This document shows positions 25,071 to 34,129 of a stretch of 64,000 nt of DNA, one piece after another. The notes below the pieces were generated by a model. It saw nothing but the letters and a program-made list of their open reading frames with translations, was not told where the DNA came from and ran no database searches. A program made the translations under genes and the position numbers. Every line of letters begins with the position of its first letter. Positions within the stretch are counted from its first letter, which is position 1. The stretch comes from JAKANT01 sp035502095. Lineage in GTDB: Bacteria; Pseudomonadota; Gammaproteobacteria; Burkholderiales; Burkholderiaceae_F. The stretch spans positions 62,001 to 126,000 of the forward strand of contig DATJUX010000049.1 in the NCBI GenBank assembly GCA_035502095.1, in the 5' to 3' direction.

Positions 25071-26534
25071 TCACGACGGCCCATACGTCACGCGCACCTT
25101 CCTGGCGCCGCTGTCGAGCCCCTCCATCGCGCGCCGCCCGCTCTCGCGCGCGGCGAAGTAGTACGCCGGCGCCGCGTACGCGCGCTTTGCATCCACGAAC
25201 GCGAAATAAAGCCGGAATGAGTCACCGCGCCGCATCGCGCTGGTGATATACGCGACCAGCGCGTGCTCCGACGCGTGGTAGCCGTTCTGCCACTGATGCC
25301 CTTTCGGGCTGTCGGTCGCACCCGGAAATCCGTACGTGCCGCCGTGGACCGGGTCGACCAGGGTCTTCAGGAAGGCCGGATAGGTCCTGTCGAGATACTC
25401 GACGTAGCGCGGCTCGGAGAGCGCCAGCGTCGCGGCCGCCTGGTCGAGTTCGCACCACTCCCACCACGCGATGCCGATGCCGTCGGGCTTGTCGGCCCAG
25501 ACATAGTAGAAGCCATCCTGATCGGCGGCACGGCGCATGACCGGTGCCTGCCACGGCGGCGCATCGGCGATGTTCCTTCTCACGAGCGCGGATCGCAGCG
25601 CGCTGTCGAGTCCGTCGCGCGCCAGCTGGACCCATGCATCCTCGTGCAGTTGCTGCCCGGCGAGAAGCAGCATCCAGTACGCCTTGCTCGTGTGGCCGAA
25701 GTCGTTGTGGCGTTCGCCCCACTGCCTGCCCTTGGGGTCGTGGACATACCCGTAGAAACGCCGCGCCGCTGCGTCGTGGAAGTCGCGCAGCATCACGCGG
25801 ACCAGCCGGCGCAGGTCCTTCTCCCATGCGGCACGCGCCTCGCCTTCGAGCAGCGGCAGCAGCAGCAGCATGTACGCGTTGATCTGGTCGAGCTGCGCCA
25901 CGAGTTCCTTGCGATCGGCCGTGTCGTCTTCGAAGTCCTCGTTGGTCCACTTGAGCATGCCCCAGTCGCTCGACCAGTACCGCTCGAAGATGTGGCGCCG
26001 CACCGATTCGATGAACGCGAGCGTCTCCGCGTCGCGCGTGAGGTAGTAGTAAAAGGCAGGGCCGAGCAGCGCGTACGCAAGGCTCTGCGTCGTGCGCTGT
26101 CCGGGATTCGGACGAGGCGCCCCGTCGAGGAGAAACGTCGCCACTGAACCGCTCTTGCGATCCCACGCGCGCTGCATGATGAAGCGCACGCCGGCGCGCG
26201 CACGTGCGAACGCGGTCGCGTCGCCGGTCATGTGATAGATCACGCCATACGTGAACACCTGCCGCGACACCATGCGGACGTACTGGCGGCCGAGTTCACT
26301 CCTGATCCAGGGCGCCGCAAGCGACGGACACGGAGCGCTTGCCTCGAACGGCTTGCCGTCGGCGCAGATGAAGGTCGGGAACGCGCCGACGGGGTTGCCG
26401 GCAAGGTCGTCCTGCATCCAAAAGCCGGCCAGGTCGTGCTCGGCGTGGTCGAGCCAGACCTGCGGTGCCGGGTCGGCCTGCGCGGTGGAGGTGAGAAGCG
26501 CAACTGCAAGGGCAAACAGCGTCGCGCGAAGCAT
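25071..26534 (-). CDS. Secreted AGE-like (N-acylglucosamine 2-epimerase superfamily) protein, 487 aa
   Basis: A signal peptide MLRATLFALAVALLTSTAQA directs export. The rest resembles the (alpha/alpha)6 AGE superfamily: RMVSRQVFTYGVIYHMTGD, NDFGHTSKAYWMLLLAG, WWEWCELDQAAATLALSEP, and near the C-terminus KGHQWQNGYHASEHAL, which carries the His residues typical of the epimerase active site. AGE and cellobiose/mannobiose 2-epimerases act on reducing-end sugars and are usually cytoplasmic, so a periplasmic member is unusual. It lies on the GH1 strand, 148 bp upstream of that gene, and just downstream of the DUF1302 gene. Superfamily assignment is by motif recognition; reaction unknown. Confidence 0.7.
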   Translation of the reverse strand: MLRATLFALAVALLTSTAQADPAPQVWLDHAEHDLAGFWMQDDLAGNPVGAFPTFICADGKPFEASAPCPSLAAPWIRSELGRQYVRMVSRQVFTYGVIYHMTGDATAFARARAGVRFIMQRAWDRKSGSVATFLLDGAPRPNPGQRTTQSLAYALLGPAFYYYLTRDAETLAFIESVRRHIFERYWSSDWGMLKWTNEDFEDDTADRKELVAQLDQINAYMLLLLPLLEGEARAAWEKDLRRLVRVMLRDFHDAAARRFYGYVHDPKGRQWGERHNDFGHTSKAYWMLLLAGQQLHEDAWVQLARDGLDSALRSALVRRNIADAPPWQAPVMRRAADQDGFYYVWADKPDGIGIAWWEWCELDQAAATLALSEPRYVEYLDRTYPAFLKTLVDPVHGGTYGFPGATDSPKGHQWQNGYHASEHALVAYITSAMRRGDSFRLYFAFVDAKRAYAAPAYYFAARESGRRAMEGLDSGARKVRVTYGPS

Positions 26535-26595
26535 CGTCCCTGCCTCGATTGCGTCCGTTCCTCGCGGCGTCCGGGATCAGGACACCCGCGCGCGC

Positions 26596-28392
26596 TCAGA
26601 ACCGCTGGCCGACGAACGTCAGCACCGCGCTGCGATCGCGCTGGTTGTTGTAGGTGCCGCCCCAGGTCGGTACCCACGAGACATCCCAGACGAACCCGCT
26701 GCGCAGGTTGAGCCGCGTCGATACCACCGCGAGCTTGCGCCCTTCGAGGATGCCGCCATCGCCCGACCAGCCGTGGACGTCCTGACCGAAGAGGATGGAG
26801 GGAACCAGGTCGGCGCCGTCGAAGATGTTCGCGTAGCGCAGCCCGCCGACGAGGCGATAACCGACCGCATTGCGCGAGACGTAGCCGTCGCTCGAGCATT
26901 GCGTCGACGCGGCCGGCGGCGGACAGACGCCGTTGACCGGCCCCTGCCCGAACACGTCGACCCTGCCGAAGCGCTTGACCGCGGGATCGGGCAGGTCGGG
27001 AACCGCCTTGTAGACGATCTCCGCACCCCAGTTCGCGCCCGCGGCGCCGAGCACCGCGGGAACCTGCCCGACCGCACCCAGCTGCAACTGCACGCTCTTG
27101 TGCCGCTCGAAGCCGCTTAGCGTGCCGCCGGGCGGCAGCGCCTGCTCCTGGGCGCGCAGCGTCGTGGGTGCGACGGGCGAGACAATGGCACCGAGAAGGT
27201 CGGCCGCGTTGTATTGCAGCGGCTGGTTCGGGCGATAGGTCAGTTCGCCGAAGGTGGTGGCGTACTTGGTCTTCGTTTCGTAGGTCAGGCCGAACATGCG
27301 GATGCGCGCGGGAAATTCGGTGTAGTACGTCGGATTCGCGCCGTCCGGGTCGCCCGGGATGAAGTACGGTCCGGTGCTGCGCAACGTCTTGATCACGCCG
27401 CTGTAGCCTTGGCGCGAATGGAACTGCGCAGCGTAAAGACCGAACTTGGTGCCCCAGTCATCGACGGTGTGCGTGACGGCCAGGCCCATCTGGTCGAGAT
27501 TGGACGGCATCCGGTTGGGACTGCGCTTGAGGTAGAAGCCGCTCGCGAGAGCGGCCCGGTCGGACCCGGCGCCGATCGTCACGGCGTTGCAACCGTCGGA
27601 ATACCAGTCGACGCCGGAATAGAACGTGCCGCACTCGTTCGGCGCGTTGCGTTCGAAGTCGAACTGGTAGAACCCTTCCACCGCCGTCGACGGTGCGACG
27701 CCCACCCGCGCGAAGATCTGCGGCACCGGAATGCGTGTCTCCTGCTCCCGCTGCAGCATGCCGGGCCGCGTCAACGCCGGGATGTCGATCGGGTTCAGGT
27801 CGCGCAGACCGCCGACGACGAGATACCGGTTGCCCCAATCGAGCTTCTGCCAGCCTAAGGTCCATTCGAACGGCACCGCGCCGATCGGCTGGTGGCCGTC
27901 CACATACAGGTTGTCGAGCACCACCCCGCTGAACTTGGTGCGCGGCTGTGCGCCGGCGTCGCTCAGCGGCGCATTCGGCGTGTAGCCGTTCGGGATGTTG
28001 CCCCAAGGGTGATCGGCATTCTCCAGCTCGTAGTCGTACCATGCCTTCGCGCTCACCAGGCCGCCGTAGTAGCCGGACTGGTACCCCACGCTCAGGTAGC
28101 CGTTCACGACCTGCGAAACCGGATCGCCCTTGTTGAAGTTCAGATTGCCGTCGTCCTGGTTGCGGCCGGTGGTCGGCGTGAGACTGGTGCCGGTGATGCC
28201 GACCTGCGAGCTGTTCACGTTGGCCACCAGCGTGGTGTCCTGCGACACGGTGCGCCAGGCGGCGCCGGCCGTGACCGAGCCCGTGACGGTGAGCTTGCCG
28301 CTTGCCACCTCGTAGTCGGTGGCGCTGGCCCCCAACGGACCCAGAACCAGGTAGAGCGAGACGAACAGCCGATTCAGCGAGTGAGTGCGCAT
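26596..28392 (-). CDS. DUF1302 outer-membrane beta-barrel protein, 598 aa
   Basis: A signal peptide (HSLNRLFVSLYLVLGPLGASA) precedes a long Gly/Tyr/Asn-rich sequence with alternating beta strands and terminal aromatic residue (VGQRF). LTVTGSVTAGAAWRTVSQD, the segment with RNQDDGNLNFNKGDPVS, WQKLDWGNRYLVVGG and DLNPIDIPAL are hallmark DUF1302 sequences. The family is porin-like, often found near genes for hydrophobic-substrate catabolism and next to DUF1329; no DUF1329 gene is visible here. The second ATG (28392) is chosen because GGGGAG lies 6 nt upstream of it, while it abuts the first ATG at 28398. It may be the outer-membrane entry route for this locus. Confidence 0.9.
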   Translation of the reverse strand: MRTHSLNRLFVSLYLVLGPLGASATDYEVASGKLTVTGSVTAGAAWRTVSQDTTLVANVNSSQVGITGTSLTPTTGRNQDDGNLNFNKGDPVSQVVNGYLSVGYQSGYYGGLVSAKAWYDYELENADHPWGNIPNGYTPNAPLSDAGAQPRTKFSGVVLDNLYVDGHQPIGAVPFEWTLGWQKLDWGNRYLVVGGLRDLNPIDIPALTRPGMLQREQETRIPVPQIFARVGVAPSTAVEGFYQFDFERNAPNECGTFYSGVDWYSDGCNAVTIGAGSDRAALASGFYLKRSPNRMPSNLDQMGLAVTHTVDDWGTKFGLYAAQFHSRQGYSGVIKTLRSTGPYFIPGDPDGANPTYYTEFPARIRMFGLTYETKTKYATTFGELTYRPNQPLQYNAADLLGAIVSPVAPTTLRAQEQALPPGGTLSGFERHKSVQLQLGAVGQVPAVLGAAGANWGAEIVYKAVPDLPDPAVKRFGRVDVFGQGPVNGVCPPPAASTQCSSDGYVSRNAVGYRLVGGLRYANIFDGADLVPSILFGQDVHGWSGDGGILEGRKLAVVSTRLNLRSGFVWDVSWVPTWGGTYNNQRDRSAVLTFVGQRF

Positions 28393-28613
28393 CGCCATCT
28401 CCCCCCGGTTCTGTTGTTCGTCACGGCATCGTCCATCCGTCGTGGGCGATCGTCAACGTCGAAGGCCCCGTTTCGGTGTCGTCCCGGTGCCGTGACGACG
28501 CGAATGGGCGATGCCTGTCGATCTGCGCTGGCCCGGTTCGACGAGTTCCTGACAGCGACAGCTTCACCCGGGCGCTGTCGGTTCACTGGTCCAAGTAGAT
28601 AGAGGAGTCCCCG

Positions 28614-29087
28614 ATGCAGAAGATCACCCCGTTCCTGTGGTTCGACGGCAAGGCCGAGGAGGCGATGAGCTTCTACACGTCCATCTTCAAGAACGCCAAG
28701 CTCGGCCGCGTCAGCCGCTATGGCGAGGCCGGGCCGGGGCCGAAAGGAACGGTCATGTCGGCCACGTTCGAGCTCGAAGGCCAGGAGTTCTACGCGCTGA
28801 ACGGCGGTCCGCAGTTCAAGTTCACGCCCGCGATCTCGTTCTTCGTCAAGTGTGCGACGCAGGAGGAGGTGGACCGCTACTGGGAGGCGCTCTCGGCGGA
28901 CGGCGTGAAGCTGCCGTGCGGATGGCTCACCGACAAGTTCGGCGTCTCGTGGCAGATCGTGCCGACGGTGCTCGGCGAGATGCTTTCCGACCAGGATCCG
29001 GCCAAGGCGCGCCGCGTGATGGAGGCGATGATGAACATGGGCAAGCTCGACATCGCCGGGTTGCAGCGCGCCTACGACGGGCGCTGA
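28614..29087 (+). CDS. PhnB/VOC-family (3-demethylubiquinone-9 methyltransferase-like) protein, 157 aa
   Basis: MQKITPFLWFDGKAEEAMSFYTSIF and the CGWLTDKFGVSWQIVP stretch are definitive for the PhnB-like branch of the vicinal-oxygen-chelate superfamily. Despite an old annotation as methyltransferase, members have unknown function and no SAM site. A GAGG sequence lies 8 nt before the ATG. The gene is divergent from the DUF1302 gene across a 221-bp gap without other visible features and converges on the halohydrin-dehalogenase-like gene 16 bp away. Confidence 0.93.
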   Translation: MQKITPFLWFDGKAEEAMSFYTSIFKNAKLGRVSRYGEAGPGPKGTVMSATFELEGQEFYALNGGPQFKFTPAISFFVKCATQEEVDRYWEALSADGVKLPCGWLTDKFGVSWQIVPTVLGEMLSDQDPAKARRVMEAMMNMGKLDIAGLQRAYDGR

Positions 29088-29103
29088 GCGCGCGCGCCTC
29101 CGC

Positions 29104-29787
29104 TCAGGCGACCCATCCGCCGCAGACCGGGAACACCTGGCCGACGAAACACGCGGCCGCATCGCTCGCGAGATACGCGGCGAAGAGCGCGTCTTCATCG
29201 GCGGACACCAGGCGGCCGAGCGGCACTTCGCGCTTGAGGCGCTCCATGAATGCGGGATTCGCCTGCACGTCGGGCGGGAAATACAAGGGGTTGTCGACGA
29301 AGTTCTGCGCGATCGCGTTCATCTGGATGCTTTCGCGCGCGAGTTCGACGCCTGCCGCCCGCACCCACGCGAGTTGCGCGCCGCGCGCCGCACTGTAGGT
29401 CGAAGTGCGCCGCATCCCGCGCAAGGCGGCGGCGCTGCCAATCACCACGATCCGACCTCCGCCGCGTGCACGCATCTGCGGCAGCATCGCGCGCACGAGC
29501 CGCGGCAGCGGATCCACCAGATGCGCGAAGACGCTGCGCCACTCTTCGTCGTCGACATCGGCGACCGGCGTCGACGGCGCGGGGAGTGCGAGGTGTGCGA
29601 GCAACACGTCGATCGGCCCTGCGTCCGCGACCACGCGGGCCGGCATGCTCGGGTCGTCGCCCAGTGGACGCGGATCCGCGACGACCACGGCGCCGAGCGC
29701 GGCGAAGACGCGCCCGAGTGCGGGCCCCATGAATTGGCCGCTCTGCGTGATCAACACGCGCCGGTCTTGCAAGGAGAACAGGTTCAC
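29104..29787 (-). CDS. Probable halohydrin dehalogenase (SDR-related), 227 aa
   Basis: Reads like a short-chain dehydrogenase but with two decisive changes. The glycine-rich NAD(P) loop is replaced by TQSGQFMG (Thr14, Phe19, Gly21), matching the halide-site motif T-x4-F/Y-x-G. The catalytic motif is Ser118-x12-Tyr131-x3-Arg135, with Arg instead of the SDR Lys. Both motifs define halohydrin dehalogenases, which convert vicinal haloalcohols to epoxides and open epoxides with nucleophiles such as cyanide or azide. The C-terminal part (NFVDNPLYFPPDVQANPAF, PLGRL) also resembles HheC. The start is GTG at 29787, with GGCGAGG 4 nt upstream; an earlier start lacks support. No catabolic partner gene is obvious. 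Confidence 0.8.
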   Translation of the reverse strand: MNLFSLQDRRVLITQSGQFMGPALGRVFAALGAVVVADPRPLGDDPSMPARVVADAGPIDVLLAHLALPAPSTPVADVDDEEWRSVFAHLVDPLPRLVRAMLPQMRARGGGRIVVIGSAAALRGMRRTSTYSAARGAQLAWVRAAGVELARESIQMNAIAQNFVDNPLYFPPDVQANPAFMERLKREVPLGRLVSADEDALFAAYLASDAAACFVGQVFPVCGGWVA

Positions 29788-29865
29788 GCTGCCTCGCCGG
29801 GTGCCGGAAATTCGGTTAGCCTGATCCGGCGCCTCCGAGCGGACAACACTACACCGGTGCCCGCG

Positions 29866-31023
29866 ATGAACCGAGTCCGAACTGTCGCGGTCGTGATCGC
29901 AATTGCGGCCGCAGTGATCGGCGTCGCGTTGCGCCGGCCCGTCGAGCGGGTTGCGCCGGCCGAGACGGCGAGCGCGCGGTCGACCGAAGCACGAACAGAG
30001 GCCGCCTATCCGCCCGCGTTCCTCGGTTCGGAGTCGCTTTCTGCGGCAGCACCATCGGCCACCGTTCCGGTCAGCCCGAGAGCGATCGATCTGTGCGGCT
30101 ATGGAAAGGTCGACCCCGAGGAGATCCCGGCCGCCCTGGAAGCGGCGGCCGATGCGGCGCTCCTGCGCGCGATCGACGATTTCGACCAAGCTCGCGATCC
30201 GCGCAAGCGTGCGCTGGCCCTTGCGACCAAAGCGTGGGTCGATGCCCAGGCGGCGGACCGCCGCGTTGTCGCCCGGGATCCGGCGACCTGCCGCGAAACC
30301 CCGCTTTGCGACCAGCAGGCCGCGGAGGCTTTCGCGCTGGCAGCCACGCCGTCCATCGAGGCGCTGGCCCGGCTTGCATCCACTGCGCAGGATCCGCAGG
30401 TCTACGTCTGGGCGATGCGTGCATGCCGGTCGATTCTGCCCGACTCGCCGCCATCGGCCTGCGATGCGCTCACGCTCGATCGCTGGGCGCAGGTGGATCC
30501 GGACAACGCGATGGTGTGGCTGTTGAACGCGCGCGCGGCGAAAATGCGCAACGACACGCCGGGGTTCGAGGACGCACTGCTGCGCGCCTCACGCGCCACC
30601 TCCTTCGACCGACGCCGCACCCCCTATGGCGAGATCCTGGCGAACGTCGACGAGTCTGCGCAGCCGGCCCGCACGCTGATCGTCGGAAGACTCGCCGACG
30701 CGGATGCGCGCGACGATCCCGGCGAGTACTTTTCCAACTTCAGCGCGGTCGGACTCTACTGTGAGCAGCAAAGCGCACCGGGAAGGCGTGAACTGTGTAG
30801 CGACCTCGCGCATGTGCTGCTCGACCTCAGTTCCGATCAGCTTGCGCGGCTGGTCGGGATCCGCGTGGCGACAGGCGGACTACCGCCCTTCGAACGAACC
30901 GAAGCTCGCAAGCGCGAGATCTCGGCCGGCGCAGGCCACGTCGCCAATCCTGAGAACCCCCTGGGCTGCCGCGAGGCCGCGCAGACTGAAGCTCGGCTCA
31001 TCGGCATGGCCACGCCCCGCTGA
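29866..31023 (+). CDS. Hypothetical membrane-anchored periplasmic protein, 385 aa
   Basis: Family not recognised. The ATG at 29866 begins a positively charged n-region and one hydrophobic segment (VRTVAVVIAIAAAVIGVAL), so the protein is either anchored in the inner membrane or secreted. The remainder is soluble and helical, in the style of tetratricopeptide or Sel1-like repeat proteins (WVDAQAADRRV, DPDNAMVWLLNARAA). Six or more cysteines (for example CGYG, CRETPLC, CRSILPDSPPSAC) suggest periplasmic disulfides. It starts 78 bp from the divergent halohydrin-dehalogenase-like gene. Confidence 0.65.
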   Translation: MNRVRTVAVVIAIAAAVIGVALRRPVERVAPAETASARSTEARTEAAYPPAFLGSESLSAAAPSATVPVSPRAIDLCGYGKVDPEEIPAALEAAADAALLRAIDDFDQARDPRKRALALATKAWVDAQAADRRVVARDPATCRETPLCDQQAAEAFALAATPSIEALARLASTAQDPQVYVWAMRACRSILPDSPPSACDALTLDRWAQVDPDNAMVWLLNARAAKMRNDTPGFEDALLRASRATSFDRRRTPYGEILANVDESAQPARTLIVGRLADADARDDPGEYFSNFSAVGLYCEQQSAPGRRELCSDLAHVLLDLSSDQLARLVGIRVATGGLPPFERTEARKREISAGAGHVANPENPLGCREAAQTEARLIGMATPR

Positions 31024-31063
31024 GGACGCCCATCTGCAGCGACATGCTGTCGCCGAGCGCTGA

Positions 31064-31540
31064 TCACCTCTCCGCCTGCTCCGCCAGCAGGCGCTCCAGT
31101 TCGTCGATGAGCGCCACCTGGCCGGCGATGATCCGCCGCCTCGCCTCATCGGGCCCGAACCACGCGGCCCGATCGGCCTCCGGGAACGCCTGCAGGCGGC
31201 GGCTGCCGCGCGGCCATTCCATCTCGAACGTGTTGCTCGTCAGGGTCGCAGGATCCTGGTCGCCCTCGAAGGCCCAGGCCGTCACGACCTTGCCGCTGCG
31301 CTGCCTGATCGACCCGAGGGGAAGGAATGGCGGGGTGGCGGACCAGCCGGTCTCTTCACGGAACTCGCGCTGCGCGGCCAAAAGCGGCTCCTCCGAGCCC
31401 TCGCATTCGCCCTTGGGGATCGACCAGGCGCCGACATCCTTGTTGATCCAGAAGGGGCCACCGGGATGGATGAGCAGCACCTCGAGGCCCGAGGCACGAC
31501 GCCGATACATCAGCAAGCCGGAGCTGGGGCGGCGGGGCAT
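31064..31540 (-). CDS. Nudix hydrolase, 158 aa
   Basis: The Nudix box G-x5-E-x7-REUXEE is present: GECEGSE at the start and REFREETGW at the end. SSGLLMYRRRASGLEVLLIHPGGPFW and GAWSIPKGE fit the NTP-pyrophosphatase/ADP-ribose type, and many members with this N-terminus are annotated as NUDIX domain-containing phosphohydrolases. The start at 31540 is chosen because upstream in-frame codons run through a family-1 palindrome. The 5' side adjoins a VOC gene on the same strand. Confidence 0.92.
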   Translation of the reverse strand: MPRRPSSGLLMYRRRASGLEVLLIHPGGPFWINKDVGAWSIPKGECEGSEEPLLAAQREFREETGWSATPPFLPLGSIRQRSGKVVTAWAFEGDQDPATLTSNTFEMEWPRGSRRLQAFPEADRAAWFGPDEARRRIIAGQVALIDELERLLAEQAER

Positions 31541-31564
31541 TGAGCTACGCGACCCCCACCCCGA

Positions 31565-31588
31565 CCCTCCCCCGCTCGCGGGGGAGGG
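31565..31588. repeat. Intergenic GC palindrome, family 1 copy f
   Basis: Perfect 24-bp element, 11-bp arms CCCTCCCCCGC around TC. Identical to the core of copy h at 38447-38470. It separates the VOC gene from the Nudix gene. Confidence 0.8.
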
Positions 31589-31597
31589 GCCAGGCAT

Positions 31598-32089
31598 TCA
31601 TGACACCGCCGTCGCCTTCGACGCCGTCCACTTGTTCAGCTTCTCGCGTGCGCCGTTGGAGGCCGGATCCATCATCGCGTCGTGGTTGTCGCGCTTGGCG
31701 CACAGTTCGATGACGTACCCGTTCGGGTCGCGGAAATAGATCGAATCGATGAAGCCGTGATCCGACACGCCGCGCGTTTCGACGCCGCGGCCGCGCCCGC
31801 GCTCGAACATCTCGCGCAATACGTCGCGCGACACCTCGAGCGCGATGTGCAGGTCGTAGTCGTGCTGCTTCTTGAATTCGAACGGCATGTCGGGCGCCTC
31901 GAAGAACGCCAGGTACGAGCCGTCGTCGAGGCGGTAGAACGTGTGCAGTGTCCTGGTCGCGCGGCCGGTCTTGGTCTCGTCGATCTCGAGCGTGCCCGAC
32001 AGCGGCAGGCCGAGAAAGTCCTCGTAGAAGCGGCGCGTCTCCTCGGAGTCGCGGCACCGGTACGCGTTGTGATGGAGCTTGCGGATCAT
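31598..32089 (-). CDS. VOC-family (glyoxalase/dioxygenase-like) protein, 163 aa
   Basis: Two beta-alpha-beta-beta-beta modules of the VOC fold. KLHHNAYRCRDSEETRRFYEDFLG carries the first metal-ligand histidine pattern, YDLHIALEV the next, and IDSIYFRDPNGYVIELCAK is the glutamate-containing C-terminal motif. Members include glyoxalase I, extradiol dioxygenases and fosfomycin-type enzymes; this one cannot be assigned. The start is 28 bp from the stop of the glutathione transferase gene on the same strand, so a glutathione-linked detoxification operon is likely. Confidence 0.9.
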   Translation of the reverse strand: MIRKLHHNAYRCRDSEETRRFYEDFLGLPLSGTLEIDETKTGRATRTLHTFYRLDDGSYLAFFEAPDMPFEFKKQHDYDLHIALEVSRDVLREMFERGRGRGVETRGVSDHGFIDSIYFRDPNGYVIELCAKRDNHDAMMDPASNGAREKLNKWTASKATAVS

Positions 32090-32117
32090 GGCGAAACCTC
32101 GTTGCGGAGAGGCGTGA

Positions 32118-32792
32118 TCAGACCGCCTGCATCGGACTGCCCTTCAGGCTGGCACCGTAGCCGTCGATCACCTCGTTCACCTTCTGCCAGGTCTTGAGCG
32201 ATTTCATGCGGCCGAGCCAGCGCTTGACGTTCGGAAACTCCGACAGGTCGCTGCCGGTGAGCTCGCACAGCGCGACGAACGACGCGCAGAAGTAGTCGGC
32301 GATCGTCATCGTGTCGCCGCACAGGTAGTTGTTGGTGGTGCCGAGGATGTTGTCGTTCAGCACCTTGAGCCATCCCTGCGCACGTTCCTTGCCCCATTGC
32401 AGGGTCGCCTCGTGCGCTTCGTCGCTGCGGCGCTTGTGCGTTGGAAAGATCTGCGGATAGATGAAACCGTAGGCGAGGTCGCGACACAACTGCGTGTTGA
32501 CCCAGTCCATGCGCTCGTTGACGCGCGCGCGCTGCTGCAGGTCCTTCGGATAGGCGGCCGAGCCGATCTTCTCGGCCAGGTACTTGAGGATGGCCGAGCT
32601 TTCGGTGAGGCGGAAGTTGCCGTCCTCCAGCACCGGCACCAGCCGGTTCGGGTTGATCTCCACGTACGGCGGCTGGTAGTGCTCGCCTGTAAAGAGGTCG
32701 ACCACCTGGCGCTCGAGATCGATGTTGTTCTCCGCCGCGAACAACATGATGGGCCGGCTGGTCGTGGACGCGGGATGGAAATAGAGCTTCAT
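32118..32792 (-). CDS. Glutathione S-transferase, 224 aa
   Basis: The N-terminal thioredoxin-like domain starts KLYFHPASTTSRPIMLFAAE and includes the glutathione-binding VPVLEDG and ESSAILKYLAEK. The C-terminal helical domain follows, with MTIADYFCASFVALCEL. Length and layout are typical of bacterial theta/beta-like GSTs. It conjugates glutathione to electrophiles. The ATG at 32792 fits the family; upstream in-frame codons do not. It is followed 28 bp later by the VOC gene and is divergent from the DMT transporter. Confidence 0.94.
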   Translation of the reverse strand: MKLYFHPASTTSRPIMLFAAENNIDLERQVVDLFTGEHYQPPYVEINPNRLVPVLEDGNFRLTESSAILKYLAEKIGSAAYPKDLQQRARVNERMDWVNTQLCRDLAYGFIYPQIFPTHKRRSDEAHEATLQWGKERAQGWLKVLNDNILGTTNNYLCGDTMTIADYFCASFVALCELTGSDLSEFPNVKRWLGRMKSLKTWQKVNEVIDGYGASLKGSPMQAV

Positions 32793-32901
32793 CGTGTCTC
32801 CGTCGGGTGTGGGGGTCCTGCCGCTCGCGCGGATGCCGGTCAACTCTACACGCGCGCGCGCCGCGTGGGAGATCCCGAACGCGTGTGGTCCAATCCGGTC
32901 G

Positions 32902-33813
32902 ATGACTGTCGACTGGATCTGGATTCCGATCACCGTCAGCGCGGCCGCCGCTCAGACGCTGCGCAACGCCGCCCAACGCCGGCTGACGACCGAACTGGGC
33001 ACGCTCGGCGCCACCCTGGTCCGCTTCCTCTACGGGCTGCCCTTCGCCGCGGCATGGCTTGCGATCGTGCGCGCCTGGACCGGCGCCGCGCTGCCGCATT
33101 GGACCGCGATGTTCGGCGTGTGGGTGGTGCTCGGCGCCGTGAGCCAGATCGTCGCCACGGCGTTCCTGCTGCGGGCGATGCAGGAGCGCAGCTTCGCGCT
33201 GGGCGTCGCGTATTCCAAAACCGAGATCATCCAGGTCGCGGTCTTCGGGCTCGTTTTCCTCGGTGACAGGCTCGCGACACCCACGGTCGTCGCGGTCCTG
33301 CTGGGCACGCTCGGCGTGCTGCTGCTGTCGCCGGCTGATCCCGCTCGGCCCTTGCGCGCTCTCGTCGCCGGCTGGTCGACACGGCCGGCATTGTTCGGGC
33401 TGGCTTCCGGTGCCGGCTTCGCGCTCGCTTCGGTAGCGTTTCGCGGCGCTGCACTTCAGTTGTCGGCAGCGCCGTTCGCGCTGGCCGCCGCGACGACTCT
33501 GGTAACCGCGCTCGCGCTCCAGACGGTGCTTCTGGGCGGCTACCTGCTGGTACGCGCCCGCCGCGTCGTGCGCGCGGTCCTCACGCTTTGGCGGCCATCG
33601 CTCTTCGCCGGCCTCATGGGCGCCGCCGCTTCCGCAGGGTGGTTCACCGCGTTCGCTCTAGAACCGGCGGCGCACGTGCGCACGCTGGGCCTCAGCGAGC
33701 TGGTGTTCACCTATGTCCTGTCGCGCCGGTGGTTTCGCGAACACTTCACGCGGCTGGAGCGCCTCGGCATGGCGCTGCTGGTGGCCGGGCTGGTGCTGGT
33801 TACGCTGGGGTAA
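32902..33813 (+). CDS. DMT-superfamily (EamA) transporter, 303 aa
   Basis: Ten hydrophobic segments in two five-helix repeats. TLRNAAQRRLTTELGTLGA and RFLYGLPFAAAWLAIV resemble the first repeat, ALGVAYSKTEIIQVAVFGLVF and LGDRLATPTVVAVLLGTLGV its end; the second repeat closes with LGLSELVFTYVLSRRWFREH. DMT members export amino acids, nucleotides and drugs. The substrate here is unknown. The start at 32902 leaves 109 bp to the divergent GST gene. Confidence 0.9.
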   Translation: MTVDWIWIPITVSAAAAQTLRNAAQRRLTTELGTLGATLVRFLYGLPFAAAWLAIVRAWTGAALPHWTAMFGVWVVLGAVSQIVATAFLLRAMQERSFALGVAYSKTEIIQVAVFGLVFLGDRLATPTVVAVLLGTLGVLLLSPADPARPLRALVAGWSTRPALFGLASGAGFALASVAFRGAALQLSAAPFALAAATTLVTALALQTVLLGGYLLVRARRVVRAVLTLWRPSLFAGLMGAAASAGWFTAFALEPAAHVRTLGLSELVFTYVLSRRWFREHFTRLERLGMALLVAGLVLVTLG

Positions 33814-34129
33814 GGGGTCGCGGCGCGCGCAACCCCGGCGCGTCACGGCCGCGCCGGCGAATCCCCCTGCCTGGTAACCGAGCGCGGCCACGAACGCCAC
33901 GTCGGCCCGGGCGCCGCCTGCGCGATCGCGACCGATGCGTTGCGCTCTCTGCGACGCCGCATCGTGTGCGCGCGTGTTCTCAGACCGATTTCTCGCGCAC
34001 GCCTGACCCGTTGCAATTGAAATCGCGCCCGGACTGAGTGGAAACATCGAAGCAACCGGCAACCCCAAAGATGCCGCGCCATCGACAGACCGCATTCCGG
34101 CACGCAAAGAGACAGAGAGGCCTTCGCCC
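33814..34129. other. 316-bp intergenic stretch before the efflux operon
   Basis: No convincing gene on either strand. Short open frames here do not show the codon bias of neighbours. A TTGCAATTGAAAT segment near 34011 is the least GC-rich part and may hold the efflux-operon promoter; I could not place a confident -10 box. Confidence 0.4.
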
